Shown in pieces: positions 50,081 to 61,317 of a stretch of DNA of 64,000 nucleotides. Positions within the stretch are counted from its first letter, which is position 1, and every line of letters begins with the position of its first letter. The position numbers and the translations under genes were made by a program. Under the pieces are notes generated by a model. That model was not told the DNA's origin. It saw only the letters and a list, made by a program, of their open reading frames with translations, and did no database searches. The stretch is from the NCBI GenBank assembly GCA_945876755.1, contig CAMCPM010000003.1:1-64000 (forward strand), in the 5' to 3' direction. This DNA comes from an uncultured Clostridia bacterium (GTDB taxonomy: Bacteria > Bacillota > Clostridia > Oscillospirales > Ruminococcaceae).

Positions 50081-50117
50081 TAAAGCAGCTCCGTACTTAA
50101 TTTAATAAGTACGGAGC
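50081..50117 (-). terminator. Terminator after ligA
   Basis: On the minus strand GCTCCGTACTT (50107-50117) pairs with AAGTACGGAGC (50088-50098), an 11-bp stem with an eight-base loop, followed by an interrupted T-rich stretch (TGCTTTATTTTT). It lies just after the ligA stop. Confidence 0.8.
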
Positions 50118-50122
50118 ATCTT

Positions 50123-52123
<2,001 letters not shown>

Positions 52124-52185
52124 TTATTTAATATTATAGTGGTATAGATAAACGGAAAGTTACAAAGTTTTTTGACAGATAAGAT

Positions 52186-52701
52186 TTAAACAATTTTGCA
52201 TATCATTTGCAAATCAAACGGTTCATCATCTGCTAATTGCTTAATTGGATTATCTGTAATCTCTGCACCCATCGCCCTATAAAATGCAATTGTCTCCTCA
52301 GAAGAACAAGCAGAAATATACAGTTCTTTGGCACCGGATCTTAAAGCTTCCTTTTTTCCGATTTCAAACAATTTTCGCCCAATGCCTGTACCTCTGCATT
52401 CAGCAGATACTTGCATCATATCAAGTATCATGCGTTCGCCAACAAGTTGTTTGAGTAATCCAATAAATCCAACAACTTTTTTGTCTTTGAGTGCAATATA
52501 TGTTATATACTTATCACTATAAATTTTTTTAGCGATCTGACGTCTTCTTTCAAGATCCCAATCCTCAACAAATGGTTGTTCTACAAGAACATATTCGCCA
52601 TTCTTTCTCCTATATACCTTTTTTACCTCTTGTCTTCTTTCATATGAATCTAATAAAGATTCTGTAAAATTATTCTCTGTTAATAGTTCAATGCTTACCA
52701 C
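52186..52701 (-). CDS. GNAT-family N-acetyltransferase
   Basis: The 171 residues show the GNAT core: VVGFIGLLKQLVGERMILDM, the acetyl-CoA pyrophosphate loop CRGTGIGRKL (102-111) and the AFYRAMGAEI C-terminal block. The start is GTG (52699-52701) with AAAGGAG eight bases upstream. It has its own promoter just ahead of the transketolase terminator. The acceptor substrate cannot be inferred; no antibiotic-modifying signature is evident. Confidence 0.88.
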   Translation of the reverse strand: MVSIELLTENNFTESLLDSYERRQEVKKVYRRKNGEYVLVEQPFVEDWDLERRRQIAKKIYSDKYITYIALKDKKVVGFIGLLKQLVGERMILDMMQVSAECRGTGIGRKLFEIGKKEALRSGAKELYISACSSEETIAFYRAMGAEITDNPIKQLADDEPFDLQMICKIV

Positions 52702-52772
52702 TAATAATTCTCCTTTTATTAAATACTAATATTTAATACTTTGCACTTATTCTTATTTGTCAAATTAATAAA

Positions 52773-52801
52773 ATTATACCACTAAAGCCATTAAAAGTCA
52801 A
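52773..52801 (-). promoter_or_regulatory. Promoter of the GNAT gene
   Basis: TTGACT (52796-52801), 17-base spacer, TATAAT (52773-52778) on the minus strand, beginning only eight bases after the U-tract of the upstream transketolase terminator. Confidence 0.82.
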
Positions 52802-52808
52802 TTATTGC

Positions 52809-52841
52809 AAAAAACAAAGCCGCTTATCAAAAGCAGCTTTG
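52809..52841 (-). terminator. Terminator after the transketolase operon
   Basis: On the minus strand arms 52831-52841 and 52815-52825 form an 11-bp stem with one G-U pair and a five-base loop, followed by UUUUUU (52809-52814). It ends the long hfq-to-transketolase operon. Confidence 0.9.
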
Positions 52842-52868
52842 TAATAATTAATATTATTGTATGCCGAA

Positions 52869-53819
52869 TTATTTCTTTAATGTAAGTGCATACTTAACCT
52901 TTTCAACGATATTTTCGGCGGAAAGACCGAATTCCTTGAGAAGGTCAACCGCAGGACCGGAATGTCCGAAAACGTCGTTTACGCCTACCTTGACAACAGG
53001 TACGGGGCAGCACTCTGTTACAGCTTCGGCAACAGCAGATCCGAGTCCGCCGATAACGCTGTGTTCCTCTGCAGTTACGATAACGCCTGTTTCTTTTGCT
53101 GCCTTGCAGATAATTTCCTTGTCAAGGGGCTTGATTGTGTGAATATTTATCACACGAACAGAAATTCCCTCTGCTTCAAGAGTTTCGGCTGCCATGCGAG
53201 CTTCGTTTACCATAAGACCTGTTGCAACGATAGTTGCATCCTTGCCGTCTTTGAGCTGTACACCCTTGCCTACTTCAAACTTGTAGGTGTCCTTATCGTT
53301 GAAAACGGGAACTGCAAGACGTCCGAAACGGAGATATACGGGACCGTCAATATTGATTGCAGCTTCAACTGCTGCTCTTGCTTCAACGTCATCGGCAGGG
53401 TTGATAATGGTCATACCGGGAATTGTTCTCATAAGAGCAATATCCTCGTTGCACTGGTGTGTAGCGCCGTCCTCACCTACGGAAATACCGGCGTGAGTTG
53501 CGCCAATTTTTACGTTGATATGCGGATATCCAATAGAGTTACGGACAATTTCATATGCTCGGCCTGCCGCAAACATTGCAAAAGAGCTTGCAAAAACCTT
53601 TTTGCCCGTTGTTGCAAGTCCTGCCGCAACGCCCATCATATTTGCCTCTGCGATACCGCAGTCGATAAATCTTTCGGGACACTTTTTCTTGAATATACCT
53701 GTCTTTGTAGCTGCCGCAAGGTCAGCGTCAAGAACGACTAAATCTTCATATTTATCCGCAAGCTCTGCAAGAGCCTCGCCGTAGCTTTCTCTGGTTGCCT
53801 TTTTAATTACATCTGCCAT
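52869..53819 (-). CDS. Transketolase, C-terminal subunit
   Basis: Clostridia and many archaea encode transketolase as two genes; this 316-residue part has the pyrimidine-binding domain (FIDCGIAEANMMGVAAGLA, with the conserved Glu) and the C-terminal domain ending in LLKEFGLSAENIVEKV. It pairs with the 280-residue N-terminal subunit directly upstream. Together they move two-carbon units in the non-oxidative pentose phosphate pathway. The ATG at 53819 follows GGTG; an ATG three codons earlier is less likely. Confidence 0.93.
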   Translation of the reverse strand: MADVIKKATRESYGEALAELADKYEDLVVLDADLAAATKTGIFKKKCPERFIDCGIAEANMMGVAAGLATTGKKVFASSFAMFAAGRAYEIVRNSIGYPHINVKIGATHAGISVGEDGATHQCNEDIALMRTIPGMTIINPADDVEARAAVEAAINIDGPVYLRFGRLAVPVFNDKDTYKFEVGKGVQLKDGKDATIVATGLMVNEARMAAETLEAEGISVRVINIHTIKPLDKEIICKAAKETGVIVTAEEHSVIGGLGSAVAEAVTECCPVPVVKVGVNDVFGHSGPAVDLLKEFGLSAENIVEKVKYALTLKK

Positions 53820-53844
53820 ATTATTCACCTGTTCCTTTCCCGGA

Positions 53845-54687
53845 TTAAGCTTCTAAAGCTTTAAGCTGTGCGTTAAGTTCGCTCATTGCCTGCTCGTACT
53901 GCTCTGCGTTGGGAGCCGCACCGTGCCAACCAACCTGATTTTCCATGAACGAAACGCCCTTGCCCTTTGTACTGGTCTGAATGATTGCAACAGGCTTGCC
54001 GTTGATTTTCTCAGCTTCGTCAAATGCACGCTCGATATCGTCAAAATCGTGAGCGTTCATTGTTATAACATGCCAGCCGAAAGCCTCAAACTTATCGGTT
54101 ATCGGCATAGGAGAGCATACATCTGTGATCTTGCCGTCGATCTGGAGACCGTTGTTGTCGACAATTGCAACAAGATTATCAAGCTTGTTATGAGCTGCAA
54201 ACATTGCTGCTTCCCAAACCTGACCCTCTTCGATCTCGCCGTCGCCGAGAACTGCATACACCTTATAATTTGCACAGGAAAGCTTTCCTCCAAGAGCCAT
54301 ACCACAGGCAGCGGAAATGCCCTGACCGAGAGAACCCGTACTCATATCAACGCCTGGGGTACCCTTCATATCGGGGTGACCCTGAAGCATTGCGCCGATA
54401 TGACGGAGCTTTTTCAGTTCATCGGCAGAGAAAAATCCTCTCTGTGAAAGCACCGAATACAGAGCAGGAGCACAGTGTCCTTTAGAAAGAACCACTCTGT
54501 CTCTTTCAGGCATTTTGGGATTTTTAGGGTCAACATTCAGCTTTGCAAAATAGAGATATGTTAAAAGATCACTGATTGAAAGCGAACCGCCCGGATGACC
54601 GGACTTTGCGTTATAAACACCCTCAATTACTCCCATTCTCACCTTGCATGCTGTAATTTCAAGCTGTTTTCTGATAGAAGCGTCCAT
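53845..54687 (-). CDS. Transketolase, N-terminal subunit
   Basis: This 280-residue half carries the thiamine-diphosphate site: SGHPGGSLSISDLLTYLYF near 26-45, LSKGHCAPALYSVL, and the GDGEIEEGQVWEAA motif followed by VDNNGLQIDG. The stop lies 25 bases before the C-terminal subunit starts. Gene order N then C is standard. Being in an operon with cell-division and tRNA-synthetase genes is a matter of synteny rather than pathway. Confidence 0.94.
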   Translation of the reverse strand: MDASIRKQLEITACKVRMGVIEGVYNAKSGHPGGSLSISDLLTYLYFAKLNVDPKNPKMPERDRVVLSKGHCAPALYSVLSQRGFFSADELKKLRHIGAMLQGHPDMKGTPGVDMSTGSLGQGISAACGMALGGKLSCANYKVYAVLGDGEIEEGQVWEAAMFAAHNKLDNLVAIVDNNGLQIDGKITDVCSPMPITDKFEAFGWHVITMNAHDFDDIERAFDEAEKINGKPVAIIQTSTKGKGVSFMENQVGWHGAAPNAEQYEQAMSELNAQLKALEA

Positions 54688-54723
54688 ATTTTTACCATTC
54701 CTTTCTATGACGTAAGTGAAAAG

Positions 54724-55545
54724 CTATTTCACTTTACATTTCTTTTCAATGTATTCAATTGCCTCAGCAATTGCGCCCTCTTCACAAGTTGCCTTTGTAA
54801 TATACGCCGCAGATTTTTTCACAATATCCTGAGCATTCTGCGGAGCAAAGGCTATATCAGCAAATTCAAGCATTTCAAGATCATTGTTATAATCCCCTGC
54901 CGCTGCAATTGTGAAACTTTCCCAATTACGGACTTCAGCAAGCTTTTTCAACGCAAATCCCTTAGTTGCCTCCTTGGGCAGACATTCAAACAAAAAGTCA
55001 CCGGATGAAACAAAGCTTGTCCTGTCCCATCCCATCGAGGCTGTGTAATCCTCAAGCTCATGCATTTTTCGGTTTTCTATTGAAAAAAGCACCTTGCACC
55101 AACCATCCTTAGGAATTTCATCAAGCTTTTTTTCTTTATACGGGAGATGAGTCATATCAAGATGACGGCGCTCCCATTCTGTCATTCGGATGGCATAAAT
55201 GCCGTCAGGCAGGTTTATTTCAACACCGATTTCCGGAAAATGCCTCATAAGTGCAACTGTATAGTCCCATGCTGATTTATCAAGAAAACAATTATAAATT
55301 GTCTCTTTTTTGTCAATATCATAAATCAGACCGCCATTATTCAATATTACAGGAGCATTTGGCTTCAATACATCGAAAAACTGTTCTGCTGCCTGATAAA
55401 TACGGCCTGTCGCTATTGTAAAAGTTCCGCCGCATTTTTTAAAATGCTCAATTGCATCCAAATCCTTTTGCAGAACAATTTTACTGTGCGGCAAAAGAGT
55501 GCCGTCCAAATCTGTTACAAGTACAGTATTTGAAAAGTCGGTCAT
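54724..55545 (-). CDS. Cof-type HAD-IIB hydrolase
   Basis: The 273 residues fit the Cof-like HAD phosphatases: nucleophile motif DLDGTLL with D12 and D14, motif II-like FTIATGR, a C2B-type cap domain (about 80-190), and the metal-binding GDYNNDLEM followed by KSAAYITKATCEEGAIAEAI. Such enzymes dephosphorylate sugar phosphates, pyridoxal phosphate or other small molecules; the substrate is not predictable here. The ATG at 55545 has AAAGGATG upstream. It lies 12 bases after the pseudouridine synthase gene. Confidence 0.88.
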   Translation of the reverse strand: MTDFSNTVLVTDLDGTLLPHSKIVLQKDLDAIEHFKKCGGTFTIATGRIYQAAEQFFDVLKPNAPVILNNGGLIYDIDKKETIYNCFLDKSAWDYTVALMRHFPEIGVEINLPDGIYAIRMTEWERRHLDMTHLPYKEKKLDEIPKDGWCKVLFSIENRKMHELEDYTASMGWDRTSFVSSGDFLFECLPKEATKGFALKKLAEVRNWESFTIAAAGDYNNDLEMLEFADIAFAPQNAQDIVKKSAAYITKATCEEGAIAEAIEYIEKKCKVK

Positions 55546-55557
55546 AACCAACATCCT

Positions 55558-56466
55558 TTATTTTGAAAGCTTGTTTAATACATTTTTAAAATAATCCGGA
55601 AGCTCACTGTCAAATTCATAGTATTCCCCATTTATTGGATGAACAAAGCCTATTTTTTCAGCGTGAAGGCATTGACCTTCACACATCTTTGAAGGCTTGC
55701 CATAAACATCATCACCGTAAACCGGATGCCCGATATACGCCATATGAACTCTTATCTGATGTGTTCTTCCTGTAAAGAGTTTAAGCTTTACATGAGAATA
55801 GCCATTAAATTCGTCAATCACTGTATATTCAGTTTTAGCTTCCTTAGAATTTTTCTCAGTAACACACATTTTTTTTCTGTCAATAGGATGACGTCCTATT
55901 GGTGCGTCAATTATTCCCGTATGTTCCTTAAAATATCCGCATACAACCGCTTGATATTCCCTTGTAAAGGTGTGCGCCTTTATCTGCTCTGCAAGACCCG
56001 CATGAGCTCTGTCTGTCTTTGCTACTATAAGCAAGCCACTGGTATTTTTGTCAATTCTATGAACTATACCCGGTCGAATTACACCATTTATAGAAGATAG
56101 TCGTCCTTTACAATGATAAAGCAAAGCATTAACCAATGTTCCGTTATAATTACCTGCCGCAGGATGAACTACCATTCCTTTAGGCTTGTTTACAACAAGT
56201 AAATCGTCATCTTCAAAAATGATTTCTACAGGAATATTTTCCGGTAAAACATCAAGTTCCACAGGTTCAGGGATTTCAAGTGAAACTACATCACCGTTCT
56301 TCATTAAATAGTTTTTCGCAACAGAATTACCATTAACGGTAACTTGTTCACTTTTCAACAGCTTCTGAAGCATTGACCGTGAAATTTCACTGTTTTGTTC
56401 GCAAATCCATTTGTCAATTCTTATTTCGCCGCATAGATTTTCAGCAGTATATTCAAATCTGCTCAT
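55558..56466 (-). CDS. RluD-family pseudouridine synthase
   Basis: The 302 residues begin with an S4 domain (about 15-75, with ISRSMLQKLLKSEQVTVNGN) and a pseudouridine-synthase domain with GIVHRIDKNTSGLL, where D139 is catalytic, and GRTHQIRVHMAYIGHPVYGD near 240-258. RluD-type enzymes modify 23S rRNA helix 69, but family members have several targets, so the rRNA position is not fixed here. It overlaps lspA by 14 bases, the common lspA-rluD pair. Confidence 0.92.
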   Translation of the reverse strand: MSRFEYTAENLCGEIRIDKWICEQNSEISRSMLQKLLKSEQVTVNGNSVAKNYLMKNGDVVSLEIPEPVELDVLPENIPVEIIFEDDDLLVVNKPKGMVVHPAAGNYNGTLVNALLYHCKGRLSSINGVIRPGIVHRIDKNTSGLLIVAKTDRAHAGLAEQIKAHTFTREYQAVVCGYFKEHTGIIDAPIGRHPIDRKKMCVTEKNSKEAKTEYTVIDEFNGYSHVKLKLFTGRTHQIRVHMAYIGHPVYGDDVYGKPSKMCEGQCLHAEKIGFVHPINGEYYEFDSELPDYFKNVLNKLSK

Positions 56467-56983
56467 CAGAGTTTTCCTTTTCCATATCTACTTCACGCTT
56501 TAACTCATTGCTTCTTTTTTCAAGCTTAGGCTCAATAAAGAACATAAATATAAGTATAAAAATTGCTCCTAAGACTACGCAAATATCTGCAAAGTTGAAC
56601 ACTGCAAAGTTGAATAACTTTACATCAAGATAGTCTACAACATATCCAAAACGAACTCTGTCAATCAAATTTCCGATGCCGCCTGCCATAATCATAACCG
56701 AACTTATCAAAAAGAACGGATGCTTATACTTATACTTAATTACAAAAATTAGCAGCGCAACAAGCATTACTGAAACAAAAACAACAAGAAACCATCTTGC
56801 ACCACTAAAACTGCTGAATGCTGCTCCTGTGTTTTCCACATATTTCAAACCAAGTATTTCAAAGTCGCCGAAACGTATAAAGTCCATTGCCTTTACAGGT
56901 TTAAGAACGTCAAGCGCCCATATTTTTATAAGCTGATCGGCGGCGATAAGAATTATTCCCAATACAATAAGAAAAATTATCAT
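56453..56983 (-). CDS. lspA: Prolipoprotein signal peptidase
   Basis: LspA cleaves the signal peptide of lipidated prolipoproteins in the membrane. The 176 residues have four transmembrane helices, the conserved Asp pair D108 (GGIGNLIDRV) and D133 (FNFADICVV), the conserved YVENTGAAF near 49-57, and a charged C-terminal tail that is slightly longer than usual. The lipoprotein at 37193 is a possible substrate. AGG lies ahead of the start. Confidence 0.95.
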   Translation of the reverse strand: MIIFLIVLGIILIAADQLIKIWALDVLKPVKAMDFIRFGDFEILGLKYVENTGAAFSSFSGARWFLVVFVSVMLVALLIFVIKYKYKHPFFLISSVMIMAGGIGNLIDRVRFGYVVDYLDVKLFNFAVFNFADICVVLGAIFILIFMFFIEPKLEKRSNELKREVDMEKENSDEQI

Positions 56984-57001
56984 TTTAAATCCTAACTTAA
57001 T

Positions 57002-57033
57002 CTAAGCCAAAGGGAAAATCCCCCTTGGCTTAG
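57002..57033 (-). terminator. Hairpin between ileS and lspA
   Basis: Arms 57002-57014 and 57021-57033 form a 13-bp stem with one wobble position on the minus strand. There is no U-tract, so it may be a processing, stability or attenuation element inside the operon rather than a full terminator. Confidence 0.5.
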
Positions 57034-57041
57034 TTAATAAC

Positions 57042-59831
57042 TTACTTAACCTCAGCTGCACAGCGTGCGCAGAGTGTAGGATGCTCGGAATCTGTTCCTA
57101 CTGTTTCTGAATATGCCCAGCAACGCTCGCACTTATGACCGGAAGCACGCTCAACATCATAAGTTACGCCTTCAAAGCTGTCACTGTTGTACTCTCCGCT
57201 TCCGTCTGAAGTAATATCAACTGCTGAAACAATAAATACTTTTTCAAGAATATCCTTAAAAGCATTAAATTTTTCATAATTTGTTCCAGCATGAATAATA
57301 ACCTTTGCTTCAAGCGGTGCGCCGATAAATTTATTCTGGCGCTTTGCCTCAAGAGCCTTTGTTACATCTGAACGAAGCTGATAAATTGTATTCCACTTTT
57401 CAATAAAGCTGTCATCAACCGTTATATCAATCTTTTCAGGCATATCATTCATGCATATGCTTCTTGTATCATCACTTGCAGTATGAGGAATATACTTCCA
57501 TATTTCCTCTGCTGTAAAGCACAGAATAGGAGCAAGCATTCTTGAAAGCGCACTAAGGATTTTATACATTGCAGTCTGAGCAGCACGTCTGTCGACAGAC
57601 TTTTCACCTGTACAGTAAAGTCTGTCCTTGATAATATCAAGGTAGAAATTTGACATATCTGTTATACAGAAATTGTGAATACTGCTTACTACAATATGGA
57701 AATCAAATGCGTTATATGCAGCCTTAACCTTATCAATAAGCGAATTTAGCTTTATAAGCGCCCACTTATCAATTTCATGAAGCTCATTTACAGAAACACA
57801 GTCTGTATCCGGGTTAAATCCGCTGCCGTTACAGAGGTTACCAAGAATATATCTTGCAGTATTTCTGATTTTCTTGTAAGTATCAGAAAGCTGCTTCAAG
57901 ATTTCTTTGGAAATTCTGATATCGGAATGATAATCCGATGAAGCAGTCCAAAGACGGAGAATATCCGCACCGTACTGATCTGTAATTTCACTTGGATCAA
58001 CACCATTACCAAGTGACTTATGCATTGCCTTGCCTTCGCCGTCAACTACCCAGCCGTGTGTACATACAGCCTTGTAAGGCGCTCTGCCCTTTGTTGCGGC
58101 AGAAGTAAGAAGAGAAGACTGGAACCAGCCTCTGTACTGGTCTGCACCCTCAAGGTAAAGGTCAACAGGAGTATCAAATCCGCGTTCTTCCATAACAGCT
58201 TTGTGAGTTACGCCGCTGTCAAACCAAACATCAAAAATATCCTTTTCTTTGATAAATTCAGTACATCCGCACTCACATTTAGTTCCTGCCGGAATAAAAT
58301 CCTTAGCATCTTTAAGATACCATGAATTTGCCCCTTCATTACGGAACATTTCGGAAATTGCCTTAATTGTTTCATCAGTAACAACGGGCTTGCCGCAGTC
58401 CTTACAATATACAACAGGAATAGGAACGCCCCATGTGCGCTGACGCGAAATACACCAGTCACTTCTGTCGCTAACCATACCCTTGATTCTGTCCTGACCC
58501 CATTCGGGAATCCACTGAACATTCTCGATTGCCTTTATCGCAGTATCTTTAAAGTCCTTAACGGAACAGAACCACTGCTCTGTTGCACGGAAAAGAACAG
58601 GATTTTTACATCTCCAACAGTGAGGATACTGGTGAACAATTTTTTCAAGAGCAAACAGTGCGCCGCAGTCTTCCAGATCCTGTGCAATTACCTTGTTGGA
58701 GTCAGTTGTTGAAAGACCTGCATACTTGCCTGCTTCGGCAGTCTGAACACCCTTTGAGTCAACAGGTACAACGATTCCGATTTCAGGGTATTTCTTACAT
58801 ACCTCAAAGTCGTCAACACCAAAACCCGGAGCTGTATGAACGCAACCGGTACCGCTTTCAAGTGTAACGTGGTCACCTACTATAACCATAGAATTGCGAT
58901 CCATGATAGGATGCTTTGTCTGAATATATTCAAGCTCCTTTCCGTAGAAAGAACCTGTAGTTGTATAATTTTCAATCTTAGCCGCAGACATTGTAGGCTT
59001 TACAAGCTCTGCTGCCATAATATAATTTTCTCCGTTTGCCTGAACTACTGTGTACTCATACTCAGGTCCGAGACAAATTGCGAGGTTACCGGGAAGAGTC
59101 CATGTTGTGGTTGTCCAGATAACAAAGAAAGTTTTGTCAAGGTCAAGTCCGAGAGCAGTAAATTTGCCCTTATCGTCGGTAACCTTAAACTTTACATAAA
59201 TGGAATGGCACGGGTCATTCTCATACTCAATTTCAGCCTCTGCAAGAGCTGTCTGACAATCTGGACACCAATAAACAGGCTTCAAGCCCTTATAAATGTA
59301 TCCCTTGCCGTACATATCTCCAAAAATTTCAACCTGTCTTGCTTCAAATTCGGGTCTGAGCGTTAGATAAGGATTATCAAAATCTCCCCAAACGCCGAGA
59401 CGCTGGAACTGTTTTCTCTGATTATCAACCTGTTTTAAAGCATATTCCTGACAATGTTTTCTAAGCTCAACGGGAGAAATTGCTCCGTTTTCAACACCAA
59501 TTTCTTTAAGTGCTTTAAGCTCAATAGGCAGACCGTGTGTATCCCAACCCGGAATATACGGAGAACAGAAACCGCTCATATTCTTATAACGTACAATAAT
59601 GTCTTTAAGAACCTTGTTAAGAGCAGTACCCATATGGATATCACCGTTTGCATACGGAGGTCCGTCGTGAAGAACGTAAAGAGGCTTTCCCTCATTCTTC
59701 TTTATCATTTCATAGTAAGTTCTGTCAGCTGCCCAGCTTTCGAGCATTGCGGGTTCTTTCTGAGTAAGATTTCCTCTCATCGAAAATTCGGTCTGGGGAA
59801 GATTAAGTGTGGAATTATAATCCTGCGCCAT
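57042..59831 (-). CDS. ileS: Isoleucyl-tRNA synthetase
   Basis: IleRS charges tRNA-Ile and edits valine. The 929 residues contain the class I core, the CP1 editing domain and a C-terminal zinc motif with CERCWAYSETVG and CARCAAEV. The HIGH motif reads H66-M-G-T69 and the KMSKS loop reads K601-A-M-H-K-S606; both differ from the textbook forms but sit in well-kept context (PPYANGDIHMGTALNKVLKD; GEGKAMHKSLGNGVDP). The length is normal. No T-box lies upstream, since divIVA ends 21 bases before its start. Confidence 0.95.
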   Translation of the reverse strand: MAQDYNSTLNLPQTEFSMRGNLTQKEPAMLESWAADRTYYEMIKKNEGKPLYVLHDGPPYANGDIHMGTALNKVLKDIIVRYKNMSGFCSPYIPGWDTHGLPIELKALKEIGVENGAISPVELRKHCQEYALKQVDNQRKQFQRLGVWGDFDNPYLTLRPEFEARQVEIFGDMYGKGYIYKGLKPVYWCPDCQTALAEAEIEYENDPCHSIYVKFKVTDDKGKFTALGLDLDKTFFVIWTTTTWTLPGNLAICLGPEYEYTVVQANGENYIMAAELVKPTMSAAKIENYTTTGSFYGKELEYIQTKHPIMDRNSMVIVGDHVTLESGTGCVHTAPGFGVDDFEVCKKYPEIGIVVPVDSKGVQTAEAGKYAGLSTTDSNKVIAQDLEDCGALFALEKIVHQYPHCWRCKNPVLFRATEQWFCSVKDFKDTAIKAIENVQWIPEWGQDRIKGMVSDRSDWCISRQRTWGVPIPVVYCKDCGKPVVTDETIKAISEMFRNEGANSWYLKDAKDFIPAGTKCECGCTEFIKEKDIFDVWFDSGVTHKAVMEERGFDTPVDLYLEGADQYRGWFQSSLLTSAATKGRAPYKAVCTHGWVVDGEGKAMHKSLGNGVDPSEITDQYGADILRLWTASSDYHSDIRISKEILKQLSDTYKKIRNTARYILGNLCNGSGFNPDTDCVSVNELHEIDKWALIKLNSLIDKVKAAYNAFDFHIVVSSIHNFCITDMSNFYLDIIKDRLYCTGEKSVDRRAAQTAMYKILSALSRMLAPILCFTAEEIWKYIPHTASDDTRSICMNDMPEKIDITVDDSFIEKWNTIYQLRSDVTKALEAKRQNKFIGAPLEAKVIIHAGTNYEKFNAFKDILEKVFIVSAVDITSDGSGEYNSDSFEGVTYDVERASGHKCERCWAYSETVGTDSEHPTLCARCAAEVK

Positions 59832-59852
59832 TGGTAACTCTCTCCTTGGATT

Positions 59853-60524
59853 TTATTTATTCTGTCCGAATTTTAATTCTCCGAACTTGCTTTCTGATTT
59901 TACTGAACTTGAAGAAACGGGATTGTCAAATGGGAAACCCTTTTCTGTTTTATACGGATTATCAATAACTTTAGTAGCTTCCATATCCTGTTCCGTATGC
60001 TGAGGCTGTTCAACAGCTTCTTCCTGAACGGGAGCAGCTTCCTCTGTTATTTCCTCCTCTGCTTCTTCATCGTCATCATCATAATCGGGAATTGCAGTGA
60101 TCTGTTCAAGATGCTGCTTATACATATTAAGAAGATTTGCCTTGAAATCGGAAACTTCCTGCTGCATTTTTACAAGACAGCGCTTTTCCTTTTCAAGCTG
60201 AACTCTTGTTGAGCCTATAATTTCATCAGCCTTTGCTCTTGCATCGGCAAGAATTTTATCTGCCTGCTGCTGAGCTTCGGCAATAACGACTCTTCCCTGC
60301 TTCTGCGCTCCGATAAGAGCATCTTTAAGAGCGTCCTCATCTTTTTTGTACTCTCTTACACTGTCAACAAGAACAGCAATTTTCTTTTCTGTTTCTTCTT
60401 TATCCTTCTGATACTGAGCAATCTGGTGTGCGATCTCTCTGAGAAAATCATCAACCTCTTCGGGCTTATAACCCGGTCTTGCCTGCTCAAAGCGCTTATT
60501 GTTAATGTCCTTAACGCTCAACAT
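59853..60524 (-). CDS. divIVA: DivIVA-domain protein
   Basis: DivIVA proteins bind curved membrane at poles and septa and organise division or growth. The 223 residues start with the conserved DivIVA N-terminus (MLSVKDINNKRFEQARPGYK, then PEEVDDFLREI), followed by a long coiled coil (about 30-125) and an acidic, Glu/Pro-rich C-terminus with KVIDNPYKTEKGFPF near the end. The ATG at 60524 follows GAGGTG. It lies between the ylmH-like gene and ileS, the standard ylm-divIVA-ileS order. Confidence 0.92.
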   Translation of the reverse strand: MLSVKDINNKRFEQARPGYKPEEVDDFLREIAHQIAQYQKDKEETEKKIAVLVDSVREYKKDEDALKDALIGAQKQGRVVIAEAQQQADKILADARAKADEIIGSTRVQLEKEKRCLVKMQQEVSDFKANLLNMYKQHLEQITAIPDYDDDDEEAEEEITEEAAPVQEEAVEQPQHTEQDMEATKVIDNPYKTEKGFPFDNPVSSSSVKSESKFGELKFGQNK

Positions 60525-60537
60525 AGCTCTCACCTCA

Positions 60538-61314
60538 TCAATTATATTTTTTTATAGTCACATGGATTCTATCTTTTCTAGTTTTTCCGTTTACCGAAAA
60601 CACAATAAACTTTCCGAAGCCTCTTACAGAAAACGTATCACCCTCATTGATCTGAAAAGACGGTGATTCAGCGATGCTGTACATAACAGACACTCCGCCG
60701 CCTTTTATCAGATTGGATGATTTTTCCCGGCTTATTCCCGCAGCAAGACTAACAATGCTGTCAAGCCGCAGTGAAGAAACCGTACCGTTCTTCTCTGTAA
60801 ATGACTGTTCGACCTGCAAATCGTCAGCACTTTCTTCTGTTATTTTGACTCCGACAGAACCGATTTTAGATATCTCAGACATCAAAACCGGCTTTACCGT
60901 ATCATACACAAAAGCAGTTGTCTTTCCGTTTTCTACAACAATGTCGCCCAGCATATTACGTTTTATTTGTTTGGACATGAATACTCCGAGAAAATCTCTG
61001 TGCGTAAGCTTGTCCGATTCTCTGTATCTGAAAGCAAGCGATGATATAGGAAAATCACCCATAGTTTCAAAATATTCAGGAAAAACTCCAAGTACCTTAC
61101 GGGAAGCATTTTCATATCCGCCGAACATCCTGTAATTATCCCACTTCTGCTCTTTCATAACACTTTCCGCCAAAATAATCTGACGTTCGTCAAGGAAGTA
61201 TGAAAATTTAGGCTGAAAGCTTTTCTCACAAATTGAAATCATATCCAGAATATGAGACACAAGAATCCTGTCATCTTCGGGAAGCTTGGAATAATAACCG
61301 TTAAGCTTGCTCAT
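60538..61314 (-). CDS. YlmH-like S4-domain RNA-binding protein
   Basis: The 258 residues match YlmH: an N-terminal domain with YFLDERQIILAE and RMFGGYENASRKVLGVFP, the middle block LTHRDFLGVFMSKQIKRNMLGDI, and a C-terminal S4 RNA-binding domain (about 180-240, with LAAGISREKSSNLIKGGGVS). Homologues take part in rescuing stalled large ribosomal subunits. The sepF stop lies three bases before its ATG and no strong ribosome site is seen, so it probably depends on translational coupling. Confidence 0.88.
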   Translation of the reverse strand: MSKLNGYYSKLPEDDRILVSHILDMISICEKSFQPKFSYFLDERQIILAESVMKEQKWDNYRMFGGYENASRKVLGVFPEYFETMGDFPISSLAFRYRESDKLTHRDFLGVFMSKQIKRNMLGDIVVENGKTTAFVYDTVKPVLMSEISKIGSVGVKITEESADDLQVEQSFTEKNGTVSSLRLDSIVSLAAGISREKSSNLIKGGGVSVMYSIAESPSFQINEGDTFSVRGFGKFIVFSVNGKTRKDRIHVTIKKYN

Positions 61315-61317
61315 TTA

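Noticed and set aside
52962-53741. 259-codon cysteine-rich plus-strand open frame inside the transketolase C subunit
   Set aside because: Cys richness arises from reading the complement of Ala/Glu/Thr codons; the transketolase frame is clearly the real one.
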